A stretch of DNA of 64,000 nucleotides. Origin: Variovorax sp. PAMC26660 (GTDB lineage Bacteria; Pseudomonadota; Gammaproteobacteria; Burkholderiales; Burkholderiaceae_C). The notes beneath the pieces were generated by a model. It was not told the origin of the DNA. It was given only the letters and a program-made list of their open reading frames with translations, and ran no database searches. The stretch lies in contig NZ_CP060295.1 in assembly GCF_014302995.1 (NCBI RefSeq), forward strand, positions 6,873,501 through 6,937,500, read 5' to 3'. Made by a program: the position numbers and the translations under genes. Shown piece after piece: positions 28,155-36,470 of this stretch (position 1 is its first letter; each line of letters opens with the position of its first letter).

Positions 28155-28169
28155 CCTGGCGAAGCCGAC

Positions 28170-28445
28170 ATGGCCCACGCGATCGAGCCCACCGACCAGC
28201 TGCTGCGCGAAGCCTGCGCACGCATGGCGGCGCGCTTTCGGCGGGCCGAGGACTTCGAGACCGTCATGCGTGACCGCGTGCGCAGCCGCATGGTGCGCCT
28301 CGCGGCCCAGCATCCGAGCGCCGCCGGCGCGTTGCCCGTGCGTGTACAGCGCGCTGCGGCCTGCCGGCCCTTCCCACCGCCCACGGGCGGCCTTCCCTTC
28401 TTCGACCACAAGCGCGCCGCATCAGGCGAGCGCGACGAGGACTGA
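28170..28445 (+). CDS. Small phage protein, function unknown
   Basis: 91 residues, arginine-rich and helical at the N-terminus (TDQLLREACARMAARFRRAED; FETVMRDRVRSRMVRLAA), ending in a Pro-rich and acidic tail. No family is recognised. It lies between the truncated gpJ and the dNMP kinase gene in what looks like the surviving early region, so it probably belongs to the prophage's replication-side genes. Confidence 0.6.
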   Translation: MAHAIEPTDQLLREACARMAARFRRAEDFETVMRDRVRSRMVRLAAQHPSAAGALPVRVQRAAACRPFPPPTGGLPFFDHKRAASGERDED

Positions 28446-28469
28446 TCCACCCAAAAGAGAAGACCCAGC

Positions 28470-29183
28470 ATGAATCGTGTCTACATTGAATCGCCGCGCC
28501 ACTGCGGCAAGGCCACGCAGCATGGCATCACCGTGATCGCCTTCACCGGCAAGACAGGTGCCGGCAAGGACAGCGCTGCCGCAGTGCTGCTCAACCACTG
28601 CCAGTTCGAGACCATCGCGTTCGGCGATGCACTCCGGCGTGAGATCGCGTCCGCCTGGCGCATCGACGAGCGGATGCTCAACCACCGCCCGACGAAGGAA
28701 TGGTCGATTCCCGCACTTGCCGTGGGCATGTGCAACGAGCCGGCCTTCGTCAGTTGGTGCTTCGACGCCGGCGAGAGCCTGCATGAACCGCGCAGCCCAC
28801 GCTGGGCGATGCAACACTGGGCGGACTTCCAGCGGCGCTTTCGGCCGACCTACTACGCCGACATTGCCTGCCGCTGGATCAACCGGAAGGCGTCTGTGGG
28901 CTTCCGTCGCTTCGCGATCACCGATCTGCGAGATCCGGTCGAAATGGCAGCGCTGTATGCCCTCGGCGCGCAGCTCAGCGTCGTGCGTGTCCACAGCCCG
29001 AACGCGACAACGCTCGATGCCGATACGGCGCATCACAGCAGCGAGCGGCACCAGATCGCCGTCGACTTCGAGCTGCAGAACGATGGAAGCCTCGAGGCGC
29101 TGCGCGACAGCGTTCTTTCGTTGCCTCCCGTGCTCTGGCTCAGCGACGAGGACCACGCCCAATTCACGCCGGAAATTCAATGA
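28470..29183 (+). CDS. Phage deoxynucleoside monophosphate kinase-like protein
   Basis: 237 residues with a P-loop near the N-terminus (IAFTGKTGAGKDSAA, lysine in GAGKD), followed by ETIAFGDALRREIASAW, the acceptor-site pattern of phage dNMP kinases. FRRFAITDLRDPVEMAALYALG holds the Walker-B-like region. It would phosphorylate deoxynucleotides for phage DNA synthesis. The end overlaps the AlpA-like gene. Dephospho-CoA-kinase-like NTPases share the fold, so the exact substrate is inferred. Confidence 0.78.
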   Translation: MNRVYIESPRHCGKATQHGITVIAFTGKTGAGKDSAAAVLLNHCQFETIAFGDALRREIASAWRIDERMLNHRPTKEWSIPALAVGMCNEPAFVSWCFDAGESLHEPRSPRWAMQHWADFQRRFRPTYYADIACRWINRKASVGFRRFAITDLRDPVEMAALYALGAQLSVVRVHSPNATTLDADTAHHSSERHQIAVDFELQNDGSLEALRDSVLSLPPVLWLSDEDHAQFTPEIQ

Positions 29184-29437
29184 AGAACGCCGTCAACGCC
29201 ACGAGCGAGCCGCTGAAGCAATACCCTGCCGGCGCATTGTTGCGCGTGAAGGACATCTGCGGCGACCGCAAACATGGCAAACCGGGGCTACTGCCCATCG
29301 TGAGCCGCACGTGGCTGAAGTGGGTCGAGGAAGGGAGGGTCCCAAAGGGCATCCTGCTCGGTGCACGCACGCGCGTGTGGCCCGTCGAGCAGGTTCTCGC
29401 CGTGCGCAAGGGCTTGGCCGAAGGCCTGTCGAACTAG
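29180..29437 (+). CDS. AlpA-like helix-turn-helix regulator / excisionase
   Basis: 85 residues with a single winged-helix motif: LLRVKDICGDRKHGKPGLLP, SRTWLKWVEEGRVPKGILLG, and RVWPVEQVLAVRK. This is the AlpA/MerR-like excisionase pattern. It overlaps the 3' end of the convergent integrase gene by 4 nt, a usual place for a recombination directionality factor. It overlaps the dNMP kinase gene at its own start. It may promote excision or control integrase expression. Confidence 0.75.
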   Translation: MKNAVNATSEPLKQYPAGALLRVKDICGDRKHGKPGLLPIVSRTWLKWVEEGRVPKGILLGARTRVWPVEQVLAVRKGLAEGLSN

Positions 29438-30630
29438 GGCGCGGCCAATTGGTCGATGTAGTCCGCCAGGAACTGCATCGCCCTCTTCCGCTCGCCAACA
29501 TGCTCGGCATGCGTGTACGCCGCGACCACTTGGTTCTTCTCCGAATGGGCGAGCAGCAACTCGACCACATCGCGGCCGAAACCATGCTCACGCAGTAACG
29601 TTGCAGCGGTGCCCCGCGTGCCGTGCGGACTGAACTCCGGCACGCCAAAGTCGATGCGCTTGAAGAAGTGGTTGAGAGTCACGTCGCTCATCGGAACGCC
29701 GCCTCGAAAGATCGACGGAAAGACGTAGTCGCCGTGTCCCGTCAGCGCGTGAACCGTCGTCAAGATGCTGACCGCCTGAGTCGACAAAAAAACGCGATGC
29801 GGCTTCTTCATCTTCATGCGTGGTCCCGGTACATCCCAAACGCCGGAGTCGAGATCAAATTCGGCCCACGTCGACCGCAGCAGCTCGACTTTGCGTGCCA
29901 TCGTCAGCACGAGCAGCTTCGACGCTGCAATCGTGGTCGCATGGGCGCCCTGCAAATCGATGCCCCGCCAGAACGCCGTGAGCTCCTTTTCGTTGAGGTG
30001 TCGATGGTGCTCGACTGGCGCGCGCGTCACCACGCCACGCAGCGGCGTGGCCGGATTACTGGTCACGATCAGCTTTCGGATGGCGTGGTTGTAAATCTGC
30101 TGGATGATCACGCGGATCCGCTCGGCGGCCACGGTGGTGTCGAGCCGCTTCTCGATGATCGAGAGCACGTGTGCCGGCTGAACGTTGCCCAGGGCGAGGT
30201 CGCCGATCTCCGGATAGACGTATGCCTGAAGCCAGCGAATGATCTGCGCGCGGTAGCCCGCCGACCGATAGAACAGCGTCTCATCGATCCACTGCTCCGC
30301 GAACATTTTGAACGTCACCGCCCTGGCCTCTACGCTGCGCCGTTCTGCCCCGTCGACTTGTTTCTGCCTGGCCGGACTCTCATTGCGCTCGACCATTGCG
30401 CGCATTTCCTCGTGCCGGTCTCGGGCCGCCTTGATGCTGAACGCAGGGTAGGCGCCGATGGTGACCTTCTCGCGCTTGCCGTCCAGGTGGTATTTGTAGC
30501 GCCAGACCTTTGAGCCGGACGGCAACACCTCGATGTGCAGCCCCCCGCCGTCTGTCAAGGAATACGCTTTGTCGCGAGGCGAGGCGCTATTTATTACTGC
30601 AGGCTTGAGGGTGTAGTTGACGTGGCGCAT
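29434..30630 (-). CDS. Tyrosine-recombinase integrase (P4/DUF4102 type)
   Basis: 398 residues from ATG 30630 (MRHVNYTLKP); an ATG at 30693 would add 21. The N-terminal DUF4102 arm-binding domain is visible (DGGGLHIEVLPSGSKVWRYKY), then a core-binding SAM-like domain. The catalytic domain has TMARKVELLRSTW (Arg), the H-x-x-R pair in SPHGTRGTAATLL, LLAHSEKNQ, and the nucleophile in VVAAYTHAEH. It faces away from icd, whose 3' end lies about 160 bp upstream. Confidence 0.92.
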   Translation of the reverse strand: MRHVNYTLKPAVINSASPRDKAYSLTDGGGLHIEVLPSGSKVWRYKYHLDGKREKVTIGAYPAFSIKAARDRHEEMRAMVERNESPARQKQVDGAERRSVEARAVTFKMFAEQWIDETLFYRSAGYRAQIIRWLQAYVYPEIGDLALGNVQPAHVLSIIEKRLDTTVAAERIRVIIQQIYNHAIRKLIVTSNPATPLRGVVTRAPVEHHRHLNEKELTAFWRGIDLQGAHATTIAASKLLVLTMARKVELLRSTWAEFDLDSGVWDVPGPRMKMKKPHRVFLSTQAVSILTTVHALTGHGDYVFPSIFRGGVPMSDVTLNHFFKRIDFGVPEFSPHGTRGTAATLLREHGFGRDVVELLLAHSEKNQVVAAYTHAEHVGERKRAMQFLADYIDQLAAP

Positions 30631-30725
30631 CTTCGAGGAATGGGGCCATGCAAAAAACGATGGCCCCCGAACATGGCCCCAAATGTAAGGCAACCCGGTT
30701 CAACAATGGGCAACCCAAAAGCAAT
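30631..30725. other. Candidate prophage right-end attachment region
   Basis: This gap between the integrase start and the icd terminator holds short repeated words typical of arm-type sites: ATGGCCCCCGAAC then ATGGCCCC within 20 bp, and GGCAACCC twice around GTTCAACAAT. Together with an integrase that begins just past the 3' end of icd, it is the likeliest place for the right attachment site. The core sequence cannot be fixed because the left end of the prophage has been deleted and no duplicate was found. Confidence 0.35.
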
Positions 30726-30760
30726 ACAGCCCCGCCCTCCCAGAGGGAAGACGGGGCTGT
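30726..30760 (-). terminator. Terminator after icd
   Basis: Nine-base arms ACAGCCCCG and CGGGGCTGT (30726-30734, 30752-30760) with a 17-nt loop, followed on the minus strand by a modest T-rich run (ATTGCTTTTG). It is 31 nt beyond the icd stop. Confidence 0.75.
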
Positions 30761-30791
30761 AAGTCATGCCGGTGCAGGACTATTCAATGTG

Positions 30792-32051
30792 TCACATGTG
30801 GTCGATCATCACTTGGCCAAAACCCGAACAGCTCACTTGCGTGGCGCCGTCCATCAGGCGGGCGAAGTCATAGGTGACCTTCTTGCTCGCAATCGACTTC
30901 TTCATCGAGCTGATGATCAGGTCGGCGGCTTCGGTCCAGCCCATGTGACGCAGCATCATTTCGGCCGAGAGAATCTCCGAGCCGGGGTTCACGTAATCCT
31001 TGCCTGCGTACTTGGGCGCCGTGCCGTGGGTGGCTTCAAACATGGCAACGGTGTCGCTCAGGTTCGCGCCCGGAGCGATGCCGATGCCGCCGACCTGTGC
31101 GGCCAGCGCGTCGGAGACGTAGTCGCCATTGAGGTTGAGCGTGGCGATCACGCTGTATTCGGCGGGACGCAACAGGATCTGCTGCAGGAACGCATCGGCG
31201 ATGCTGTCCTTGACGGTGATTTCCTTGCCCGTCTTCGGGTTCTTGAACTTCATCCACGGGCCGCCGTCGATCAACTCGGCGCCGAACTCCTTGGCGGCGA
31301 GGTTGTAGGCCCAGTCACGGAATCCACCTTCGGTGAACTTCATGATGTTGCCCTTGTGCACGATGGTCACGCTGGGCTTGTCGTTGTCGATGGCGTACTG
31401 GAACGCCTTGCGCACGAGGCGCTCTGTGCCTTCGATCGACACGGGCTTGACGCCGATGCCCGAAGTGTTCGGGAAGCGAATCTTCTTGACGCCCAATTCG
31501 TCCTGCAGGAACTTGATGAGCTTCTTTGCCTTGTCGCTTTCGGCTTCGAACTCGATGCCGGCGTAGATGTCTTCCGAGTTCTCGCGGAAGATGACCATGT
31601 TGGTCTTGTGCGGCTCACGCACGGGGCTGGGAACGCCTTCGAAGTACTGAATGGGGCGCAGGCAGACGTAAAGATCGAGTTCCTGGCGCAACGCAACGTT
31701 CAGCGAACGGATGCCGCCACCGACAGGCGTGGTCAGCGGGCCCTTGATGGAGATCACGTAGTCGCGCACGGCGTGCAGCGTTTCTTCGGGAAGCCAGACG
31801 TCGGGACCATAGACCTTGGTCGACTTCTCGCCAGCGTAGACCTCCATCCAGTGGATCTTTTTCTTGCCACCGTAGGCCTTGGCCACTGCCGCGTCCACCA
31901 CCTTCAGCATCACCGGGGTGATGTCCAAACCGGTTCCGTCGCCTTCGATGAACGGGATGATCGGTTGGTCCGGCACATTGAGCGAGTTGGCTGCGTTGAC
32001 CGTGATCTTCTGACCTTCGGCCGGAACTTTGATGTGCTGGTAGCTGGACAT
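30792..32051 (-). CDS. icd: NADP-dependent isocitrate dehydrogenase
   Basis: 419 residues from ATG 32051 ([15 protein letters not shown]). Substrate- and metal-site motifs are clear: [35 protein letters not shown] with the active-site Ser/Tyr, [16 protein letters not shown], and the NADP-selecting [20 protein letters not shown] region. It oxidises isocitrate to 2-oxoglutarate in the TCA cycle. The gene is full length to its stop. The prophage integrase lies just downstream, and icd is a known target for some phages. Confidence 0.96.
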   Translation of the reverse strand: MSSYQHIKVPAEGQKITVNAANSLNVPDQPIIPFIEGDGTGLDITPVMLKVVDAAVAKAYGGKKKIHWMEVYAGEKSTKVYGPDVWLPEETLHAVRDYVISIKGPLTTPVGGGIRSLNVALRQELDLYVCLRPIQYFEGVPSPVREPHKTNMVIFRENSEDIYAGIEFEAESDKAKKLIKFLQDELGVKKIRFPNTSGIGVKPVSIEGTERLVRKAFQYAIDNDKPSVTIVHKGNIMKFTEGGFRDWAYNLAAKEFGAELIDGGPWMKFKNPKTGKEITVKDSIADAFLQQILLRPAEYSVIATLNLNGDYVSDALAAQVGGIGIAPGANLSDTVAMFEATHGTAPKYAGKDYVNPGSEILSAEMMLRHMGWTEAADLIISSMKKSIASKKVTYDFARLMDGATQVSCSGFGQVMIDHM

Positions 32052-32268
32052 GAGGGGGATGGCTCCGGAAGTGGCGTAATTTTGACGACTGTCAGCGAAT
32101 TCAGACACGACGGGGAATCGCTGTACAGCCCGCGAACAAATCGCTGTACATTTTAGACGCAACCCATCAGCAAGCGTTTGTCAACCATAGGGCCAATGGC
32201 CTCGTTAGTGGCTGACCTTCTGCTCGCCGGGAGGCGTTTCCAACCAATTCTCGATAGAGGAATCATCA

Positions 32269-32607
32269 ATGAGCAAAATTCTCGCAGTCATGATCGCCGG
32301 CCTGTTCGCCGCTGGCGCCTACGCCCAAAACCCGGCCGGCACGACGCCCGAACAAGGGAACGCCACCAACAGCAAGGCTCAGCAACGCGCCGAAGCCAAG
32401 AAGGCTACCAAGCCCGCTGGCAAGGTTGCCGCTCCTGCTGGCGACGAAGCCAAGACCCCCGAAGGCGGCGCCATCGGTGCCGACAAGGCTGCGGCTTCTG
32501 GCGAAAAGCGCGCCAGCACCCGCGACCAGCGTCGTCGCAACAAGGACGGCAGCGTGAAGCGCAAGTCGACCCAAGGCGGCACGCCCGACATGCCGACCGC
32601 CAAGTAA
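32269..32607 (+). CDS. Small exported Ala/Lys-rich protein
   Basis: 112 residues with a signal peptide (MSKILAVMIAGLFAAGAYAQ, cleavage near AYA). The mature part is very rich in Ala, Lys and Gly with no aromatic residues and is probably disordered. The N-terminal 20 residues are nearly identical to those of the gene at 32763, so the two are paralogues that differ in the mature domain. No function is known. It has its own terminator at 32624. Confidence 0.75.
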   Translation: MSKILAVMIAGLFAAGAYAQNPAGTTPEQGNATNSKAQQRAEAKKATKPAGKVAAPAGDEAKTPEGGAIGADKAAASGEKRASTRDQRRRNKDGSVKRKSTQGGTPDMPTAK

Positions 32608-32623
32608 GTCAGCCTGACCCCCT

Positions 32624-32657
32624 AAAAAAGAGCGCTCTTCGGAGCGCTCTTTTTTTT
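32624..32657 (+). terminator. Rho-independent terminator
   Basis: Strong hairpin AAGAGCGCTC / GAGCGCTCTT with a TTCG loop and a run of eight T, directly after the small exported protein gene. Confidence 0.92.
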
Positions 32658-32762
32658 CGCCTGTGGCGACTGCATTGCTGTCAACCGCCAGAAGCGGGCT
32701 CCGTTGAATGTCTACCTTCCGCAGGGAGGGCTATCCAAATCAACGATATCAAAGGATTTCTC

Positions 32763-32960
32763 ATGAACAAGCTGCTCGCAGCCCTGATCGCCGGTCTCTT
32801 CGCTGCCGGTGCCTTCGCTCAACAAGCCGAACCCACCACGGCTGCTCCTGCTGCCGCTCCCAAGGTTGCCAAGCACGCTTCGAAGAAGCACGTTGCAGCC
32901 AAGAAGCACAAGGTTCGCCACGTCGCCAAGGCCCACACGGCCGCCGCCAAGAAGGTGTAA
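32763..32960 (+). CDS. Very small exported Lys/His-rich protein
   Basis: 65 residues. The signal peptide (MNKLLAALIAGLFAAGAFAQ) copies that of the upstream gene. The mature ~45 residues are Ala/Lys/His-rich with repeated AKKH and KHVAAKKHK-type words, so strongly basic. It has a terminator at 32979. A periplasmic role in binding anions, nucleic acid or metal through histidines is possible but unproven. Confidence 0.7.
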   Translation: MNKLLAALIAGLFAAGAFAQQAEPTTAAPAAAPKVAKHASKKHVAAKKHKVRHVAKAHTAAAKKV

Positions 32961-32978
32961 GCTTTCCAGCTCACCGGC

Positions 32979-33005
32979 AATGCCCGCTTCAGCGGGCATT
33001 TTTAT
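32979..33005 (+). terminator. Rho-independent terminator
   Basis: Stem AATGCCCGCT / AGCGGGCATT with loop TC, followed by TTTTATT, after the 65-residue exported protein. Confidence 0.9.
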
Positions 33006-33049
33006 TGGTTACGGGCCGGGCCCTGACCCCGCCCTGAAAGAGTTATCCG

Positions 33050-33508
33050 ATGTTTCAGCGTCTCGCCGCCCTGCTCCTGTTGTCCGCGTCTTTCATGATG
33101 CCCGCGCATGCGCAACAGCAACCTCAAACCGATCTGGCACGCACGCAGTTGTCGGTCGGCCTGTACAAGATCGATGTGCAGATCGCGCAAACGCCCCAGC
33201 AACGAGAAATCGGCCTGATGTTCCGCAAGGAAATGCCGCAGGCCGAAGGCATGATCTTCGTGTTCGAGCAGCCTGCGACACAGTGCTTCTGGATGCGCAA
33301 CACGATCCTGCCGCTGACCGCCGCCTTCGTCGCGGACGACGGCCGCATCGTCAACCTGGTCGACATGCAGCCGATGACCGAGAACTCGCACTGCTCCCTC
33401 GAACCCGTGCGCTACGTGCTTGAAATGAACCAGGGCTGGTTCGCCAAGAAGAACATCAAGAAGGGCGCCAAGCTCAGCGGCGAGTTGTTCTCAGCCACCA
33501 AACGCTGA
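33050..33508 (+). CDS. DUF192 exported protein
   Basis: 152 residues with a signal peptide (LAALLLLSASFMMPAHA) and the complete DUF192 domain: PQQREIGLMFRKEMPQAEGM, then the diagnostic CFWMRNTILPLTAAFVADDG and the tail IVNLVDMQPM. The family is small, compact and exported; its function is not established. It stands alone between two terminators. Confidence 0.88.
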   Translation: MFQRLAALLLLSASFMMPAHAQQQPQTDLARTQLSVGLYKIDVQIAQTPQQREIGLMFRKEMPQAEGMIFVFEQPATQCFWMRNTILPLTAAFVADDGRIVNLVDMQPMTENSHCSLEPVRYVLEMNQGWFAKKNIKKGAKLSGELFSATKR

Positions 33509-33530
33509 GTTTCTAGCGCCTGAAGGCCAC

Positions 33531-33562
33531 AAAAAAAGCCGACCCGCAGGTCGGCTTTTTTG
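33531..33562. terminator. Bidirectional terminator
   Basis: Stem AGCCGACC / GGTCGGCT flanked by seven A on one side and six T on the other, between the convergent DUF192 and sodB genes, so it can stop transcription from either side. Confidence 0.92.
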
Positions 33563-33578
33563 ATCTAGAAGCGCGGCT

Positions 33579-34160
33579 TCAGCCGAAGTTCTTGGCGACG
33601 AAATCCCAGTTCACCAGCTTGGCCAAGAAGGTCTCGACGAACTTCGGGCGCAGGTTGCGGTAGTCGATGTAGTAGGCGTGTTCCCAGACGTCGACGGTCA
33701 GCAGCGCGACGTCTGCAGTCGTCAGCGGCGTGCCGGCTGCGCCGGTGTTCACGATGTCCACCGAGCCGTCGGCCTTCTTCACCAGCCAGGTCCAGCCCGA
33801 ACCGAAGTTGCCCACGGCCGACTTCACGAAGGCTTCCTTGAAGGCGTCGTAGCTGCCCCACTTGGCATCGATGGCCTTGGCCAGCGCGCCGGTGGGAGCG
33901 CCGCCGCCTTGCGGCTTCATGCAGTTCCAGAAGAAGGTGTGGTTCCAGATCTGGGCGGCGTTGTTGTAGATGCCGCCGCTGGCCTTCTTGATGATCTCTT
34001 CCAGCGTCAGGGCTTCAAACTCGGTGCCCTTTTGCAGGTTGTTCAGGTTCACGACGTAGGCGTTGTGGTGCTTGCCGTAGTGGTACTCGAGGGTTTCCTT
34101 CGAATATTCCGGGGCCAGCGCGTCGAGGGCGTACGGCAGGGGTGGGAGCACATGTTCCAT
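33579..34160 (-). CDS. sodB: Superoxide dismutase (Fe/Mn family)
   Basis: 193 residues, normal for iron SodB. Metal ligands are seen in order: His near residue 27 (LEYHYGKHH), His in [15 protein letters not shown], then Asp and His in [17 protein letters not shown]. The [12 protein letters not shown] motif points to the iron type. It removes superoxide in the cytosol. Confidence 0.95.
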   Translation of the reverse strand: MEHVLPPLPYALDALAPEYSKETLEYHYGKHHNAYVVNLNNLQKGTEFEALTLEEIIKKASGGIYNNAAQIWNHTFFWNCMKPQGGGAPTGALAKAIDAKWGSYDAFKEAFVKSAVGNFGSGWTWLVKKADGSVDIVNTGAAGTPLTTADVALLTVDVWEHAYYIDYRNLRPKFVETFLAKLVNWDFVAKNFG

Positions 34161-34210
34161 GGTTTTTTCTCGTGGGTTGGTTGTGGGGAATGCAGGATTC
34201 TAGGAAGTAA

Positions 34211-35524
34211 TTATTGAGGGCGCGTCGGACGCGGGCCCGTTGCGTCGCCGGGCGTGACGGTCAGGTCGACCTCGCCATCGGCAAGCCGCGCGACGACAGC
34301 GTCGCCGGCCGTCAATTGCGTGGCACTGACGATCGCTCGGCCACCTGGATCGGTCAGCCACGCATACCCGCGCTGCAGAACCAAGGCCGGATCGAGCAGC
34401 CGCAGGCGCAAGGCCACGCGCTCCAGGCGTTCGCGTCGCTGCACCAGGGCACGCTCGAACTTCAAAGGAAAATCGGCCGCAATCGAACGCGGTGCTTGCG
34501 CCAGGCGCTCTCGCCGCGATAGCACCGCGTACTGAAGGCGCTGCGCGTGGTGCGCCAGCCGGAGCTGCTGGCGAGCCACCAGATTCGAAGGCCGCCCGAG
34601 ACGCCCCGCCGCCTGGTCGAGACGCTGCCCGAGCGCATCGAGGCGCCCACCCAAAGCATCGCTGAGCCGCTCATCGAGCAGATCGAGCGCGCCGAGCCAC
34701 AGGTCGCGCGGCGCGCTGACGAGTTCCGCCGCCGCAGTGGGCGTCGGTGCGCGCAGGTCGGCGCAGAAATCGGCGATGGTGAAGTCCGTCTCGTGGCCCA
34801 CGCCGCTGATCAGCGGCACGGGGCTCTGAACGATGGTGCGCGCCAGCGCTTCGTCATTGAAGGCCCAGAGGTCTTCGATGGAACCACCGCCACGCACCAG
34901 CAGGATCACGTCGACCGCCGGCTCCAGCGCGTAGAGGGATTGCAATGCCCGCACCAGTTCGGCCGGCGCATTGACGCCCTGCACGGCCGCCGGCGCCAGC
35001 ACCACCGGAATGTGTGGCACGCGCCGCCGCAGCGCGGTGACCACGTCATGCAACGCCGCAGCGCCGAGCGAGGTGACGACGCCCACCGCACGCGGCATGG
35101 CCGGCAGTGCCCGCTTGCGCGCCGGATCGAACAGCCCTTCGGCTTCCAGCCGCGCCTTGCGTTGCATGAACTGCTCGAACAGGGCGCCCTGCCCCGCACG
35201 CCGCAGGCTCTCGACCACCAGTTGCAGATCGCCGCGTGGCTCGTACACCGCCAAGCGTCCGCGCACCTCGACCTGGTCGCCGTCGCGCGGTGAAAAGTCG
35301 AGCAAACCGGCGGCTCGACGGAACATCGCGCAGCGCAGTTGACCGGACTCGTCCTTGAGCGAGAAGTAACAATGTCCACTCGACGCCCGCGAAAAACCGG
35401 AGATCTCGCCGCGCACGGCAACCGGATTGAAGCGCGCGTCGAGCGCGTCGGCGACCGCGCGGCACAACGCGCCGACAGCCCAGACGCGCGGCCCGGGCGC
35501 GGAATTCGTGTCGCGCAGGTTCAT
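34211..35524 (-). CDS. xseA: Exodeoxyribonuclease VII large subunit
   Basis: 437 residues from ATG 35524 (MNLRDTNSAPG). OB-fold at the N-terminus (VRGEISGFSRASSGHCYFSL), catalytic region with VGVVTSLGAAALHDVV and GGGSIEDLWAFNDE, then GHETDFTIADFCADLRAPTP. A long helical region precedes the C-terminal segment with LQRGYAWL. With XseB (not in the window) it degrades single-stranded DNA. Confidence 0.94.
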   Translation of the reverse strand: MNLRDTNSAPGPRVWAVGALCRAVADALDARFNPVAVRGEISGFSRASSGHCYFSLKDESGQLRCAMFRRAAGLLDFSPRDGDQVEVRGRLAVYEPRGDLQLVVESLRRAGQGALFEQFMQRKARLEAEGLFDPARKRALPAMPRAVGVVTSLGAAALHDVVTALRRRVPHIPVVLAPAAVQGVNAPAELVRALQSLYALEPAVDVILLVRGGGSIEDLWAFNDEALARTIVQSPVPLISGVGHETDFTIADFCADLRAPTPTAAAELVSAPRDLWLGALDLLDERLSDALGGRLDALGQRLDQAAGRLGRPSNLVARQQLRLAHHAQRLQYAVLSRRERLAQAPRSIAADFPLKFERALVQRRERLERVALRLRLLDPALVLQRGYAWLTDPGGRAIVSATQLTAGDAVVARLADGEVDLTVTPGDATGPRPTRPQ

Positions 35525-35727
35525 GGAATGCACGCGTGGCCCGGTGCCACTCTTCCACAACGGACGGCGTACATCGCTTTTTCATGCCCCAGGGCTGAAC
35601 AAGCGCACGACTTCTCGTGCAAGTCATTGATTTTATTGAAAAAAGTGCTGCTCAAAATTCAGTCGATCTAGCGGAAAGCCCGTCCCATGCGGGTTCGGAC
35701 GCATTGCGCAGCAGGTTAATCACAAAG

Positions 35728-35799
35728 TTATCCACAGAATCTGTGCGCCCTTGCCGACACGAAAACAAGCCGCGTGGCGATGGTGGGCTCAGTGGATAA
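35728..35799. promoter_or_regulatory. Two DnaA-box-like 9-mers in the xseA-exbB intergenic region
   Basis: The 313-bp divergent gap (35525-35837) carries a consensus TTATCCACA at 35728-35736 and, on the other strand, TTATCCACT at 35791-35799. They are 55 bp apart and inverted. The remainder of the gap is AT-richer than the surroundings and should contain both promoters. The 9-mers could bind DnaA or be coincidental; no DnaA-unwinding repeats were seen, so I do not call an origin. Confidence 0.5.
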
Positions 35800-35837
35800 T
35801 CGCCGCGCATTTGCAGTCTATGGGTCGGAGGATTTTC

Positions 35838-36470
35838 TTGTTTTCCATCATTGTTGCCGCGGGTTGGCCTATCTGGCCATTGCTCGCCTGTTCCGTCATT
35901 GCGCTCGCGCTGGTTATAGAACGTTTCACAAGTCTCAAGACCGTGAGGGTACTGCCGCCGAAGCTGCTCGACGAAACCATCACCGTCTCGCGAGGCGCCA
36001 TTCCCGGCCCCGATGTCGTGACGAAGCTGGAAAGCAACTCGATGCTCGGCCAGGTGCTGGCCGCTGGCCTTCGCGCACTCAACGCCAACCCCCGTTGCAC
36101 CGAAGACGACCTGCGTGCGGCCATGGAGGCCTCGGGCCGCACGGTCGCGCACAGGCTGGAGCGCTACCTGCCTGCGCTGGCCACGATCGCCTCTGCCGCA
36201 CCGCTGCTCGGCCTGCTGGGCACGGTGATCGGCATGATCGAAATCTTCGGTTCGCAGTCGCCCGGCAGCGGCGCCGTCGGCTCGGGCAACCCGGCACAAC
36301 TGGCGCACGGCATCTCGATCGCGCTCTACAACACGGCCTTCGGGCTGATCGTGGCAATTCCCACGCTGATCTTCTGGCGCTACTTTCGCAGCCGCGTCGA
36401 CGAATATCTGCTGAATCTTGAACTGTCCGGCGAACGCTTCGCCCGCCACCTCAACGCCCTGCGCAAATGA
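35838..36470 (+). CDS. exbB: ExbB/TolQ-type proton channel
   Basis: 210 residues if the TTG at 35838 is the start, which GGAGG 6 nt upstream supports; an in-frame ATG at 35820 has no such site. Three transmembrane helices are placed as in ExbB: residues ~9-27, ~117-140 (LATIASAAPLLGLLGTVIGM) and ~155-180. It uses the proton gradient with ExbD to energise TonB-type transport. The stop overlaps exbD. Confidence 0.9.
   Translation: MFSIIVAAGWPIWPLLACSVIALALVIERFTSLKTVRVLPPKLLDETITVSRGAIPGPDVVTKLESNSMLGQVLAAGLRALNANPRCTEDDLRAAMEASGRTVAHRLERYLPALATIASAAPLLGLLGTVIGMIEIFGSQSPGSGAVGSGNPAQLAHGISIALYNTAFGLIVAIPTLIFWRYFRSRVDEYLLNLELSGERFARHLNALRK

Noticed and set aside
35728..35799. Replication origin at the DnaA-box pair
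   Set aside because: Only two boxes, no AT-rich unwinding repeats, and no dnaA, dnaN or parAB nearby.
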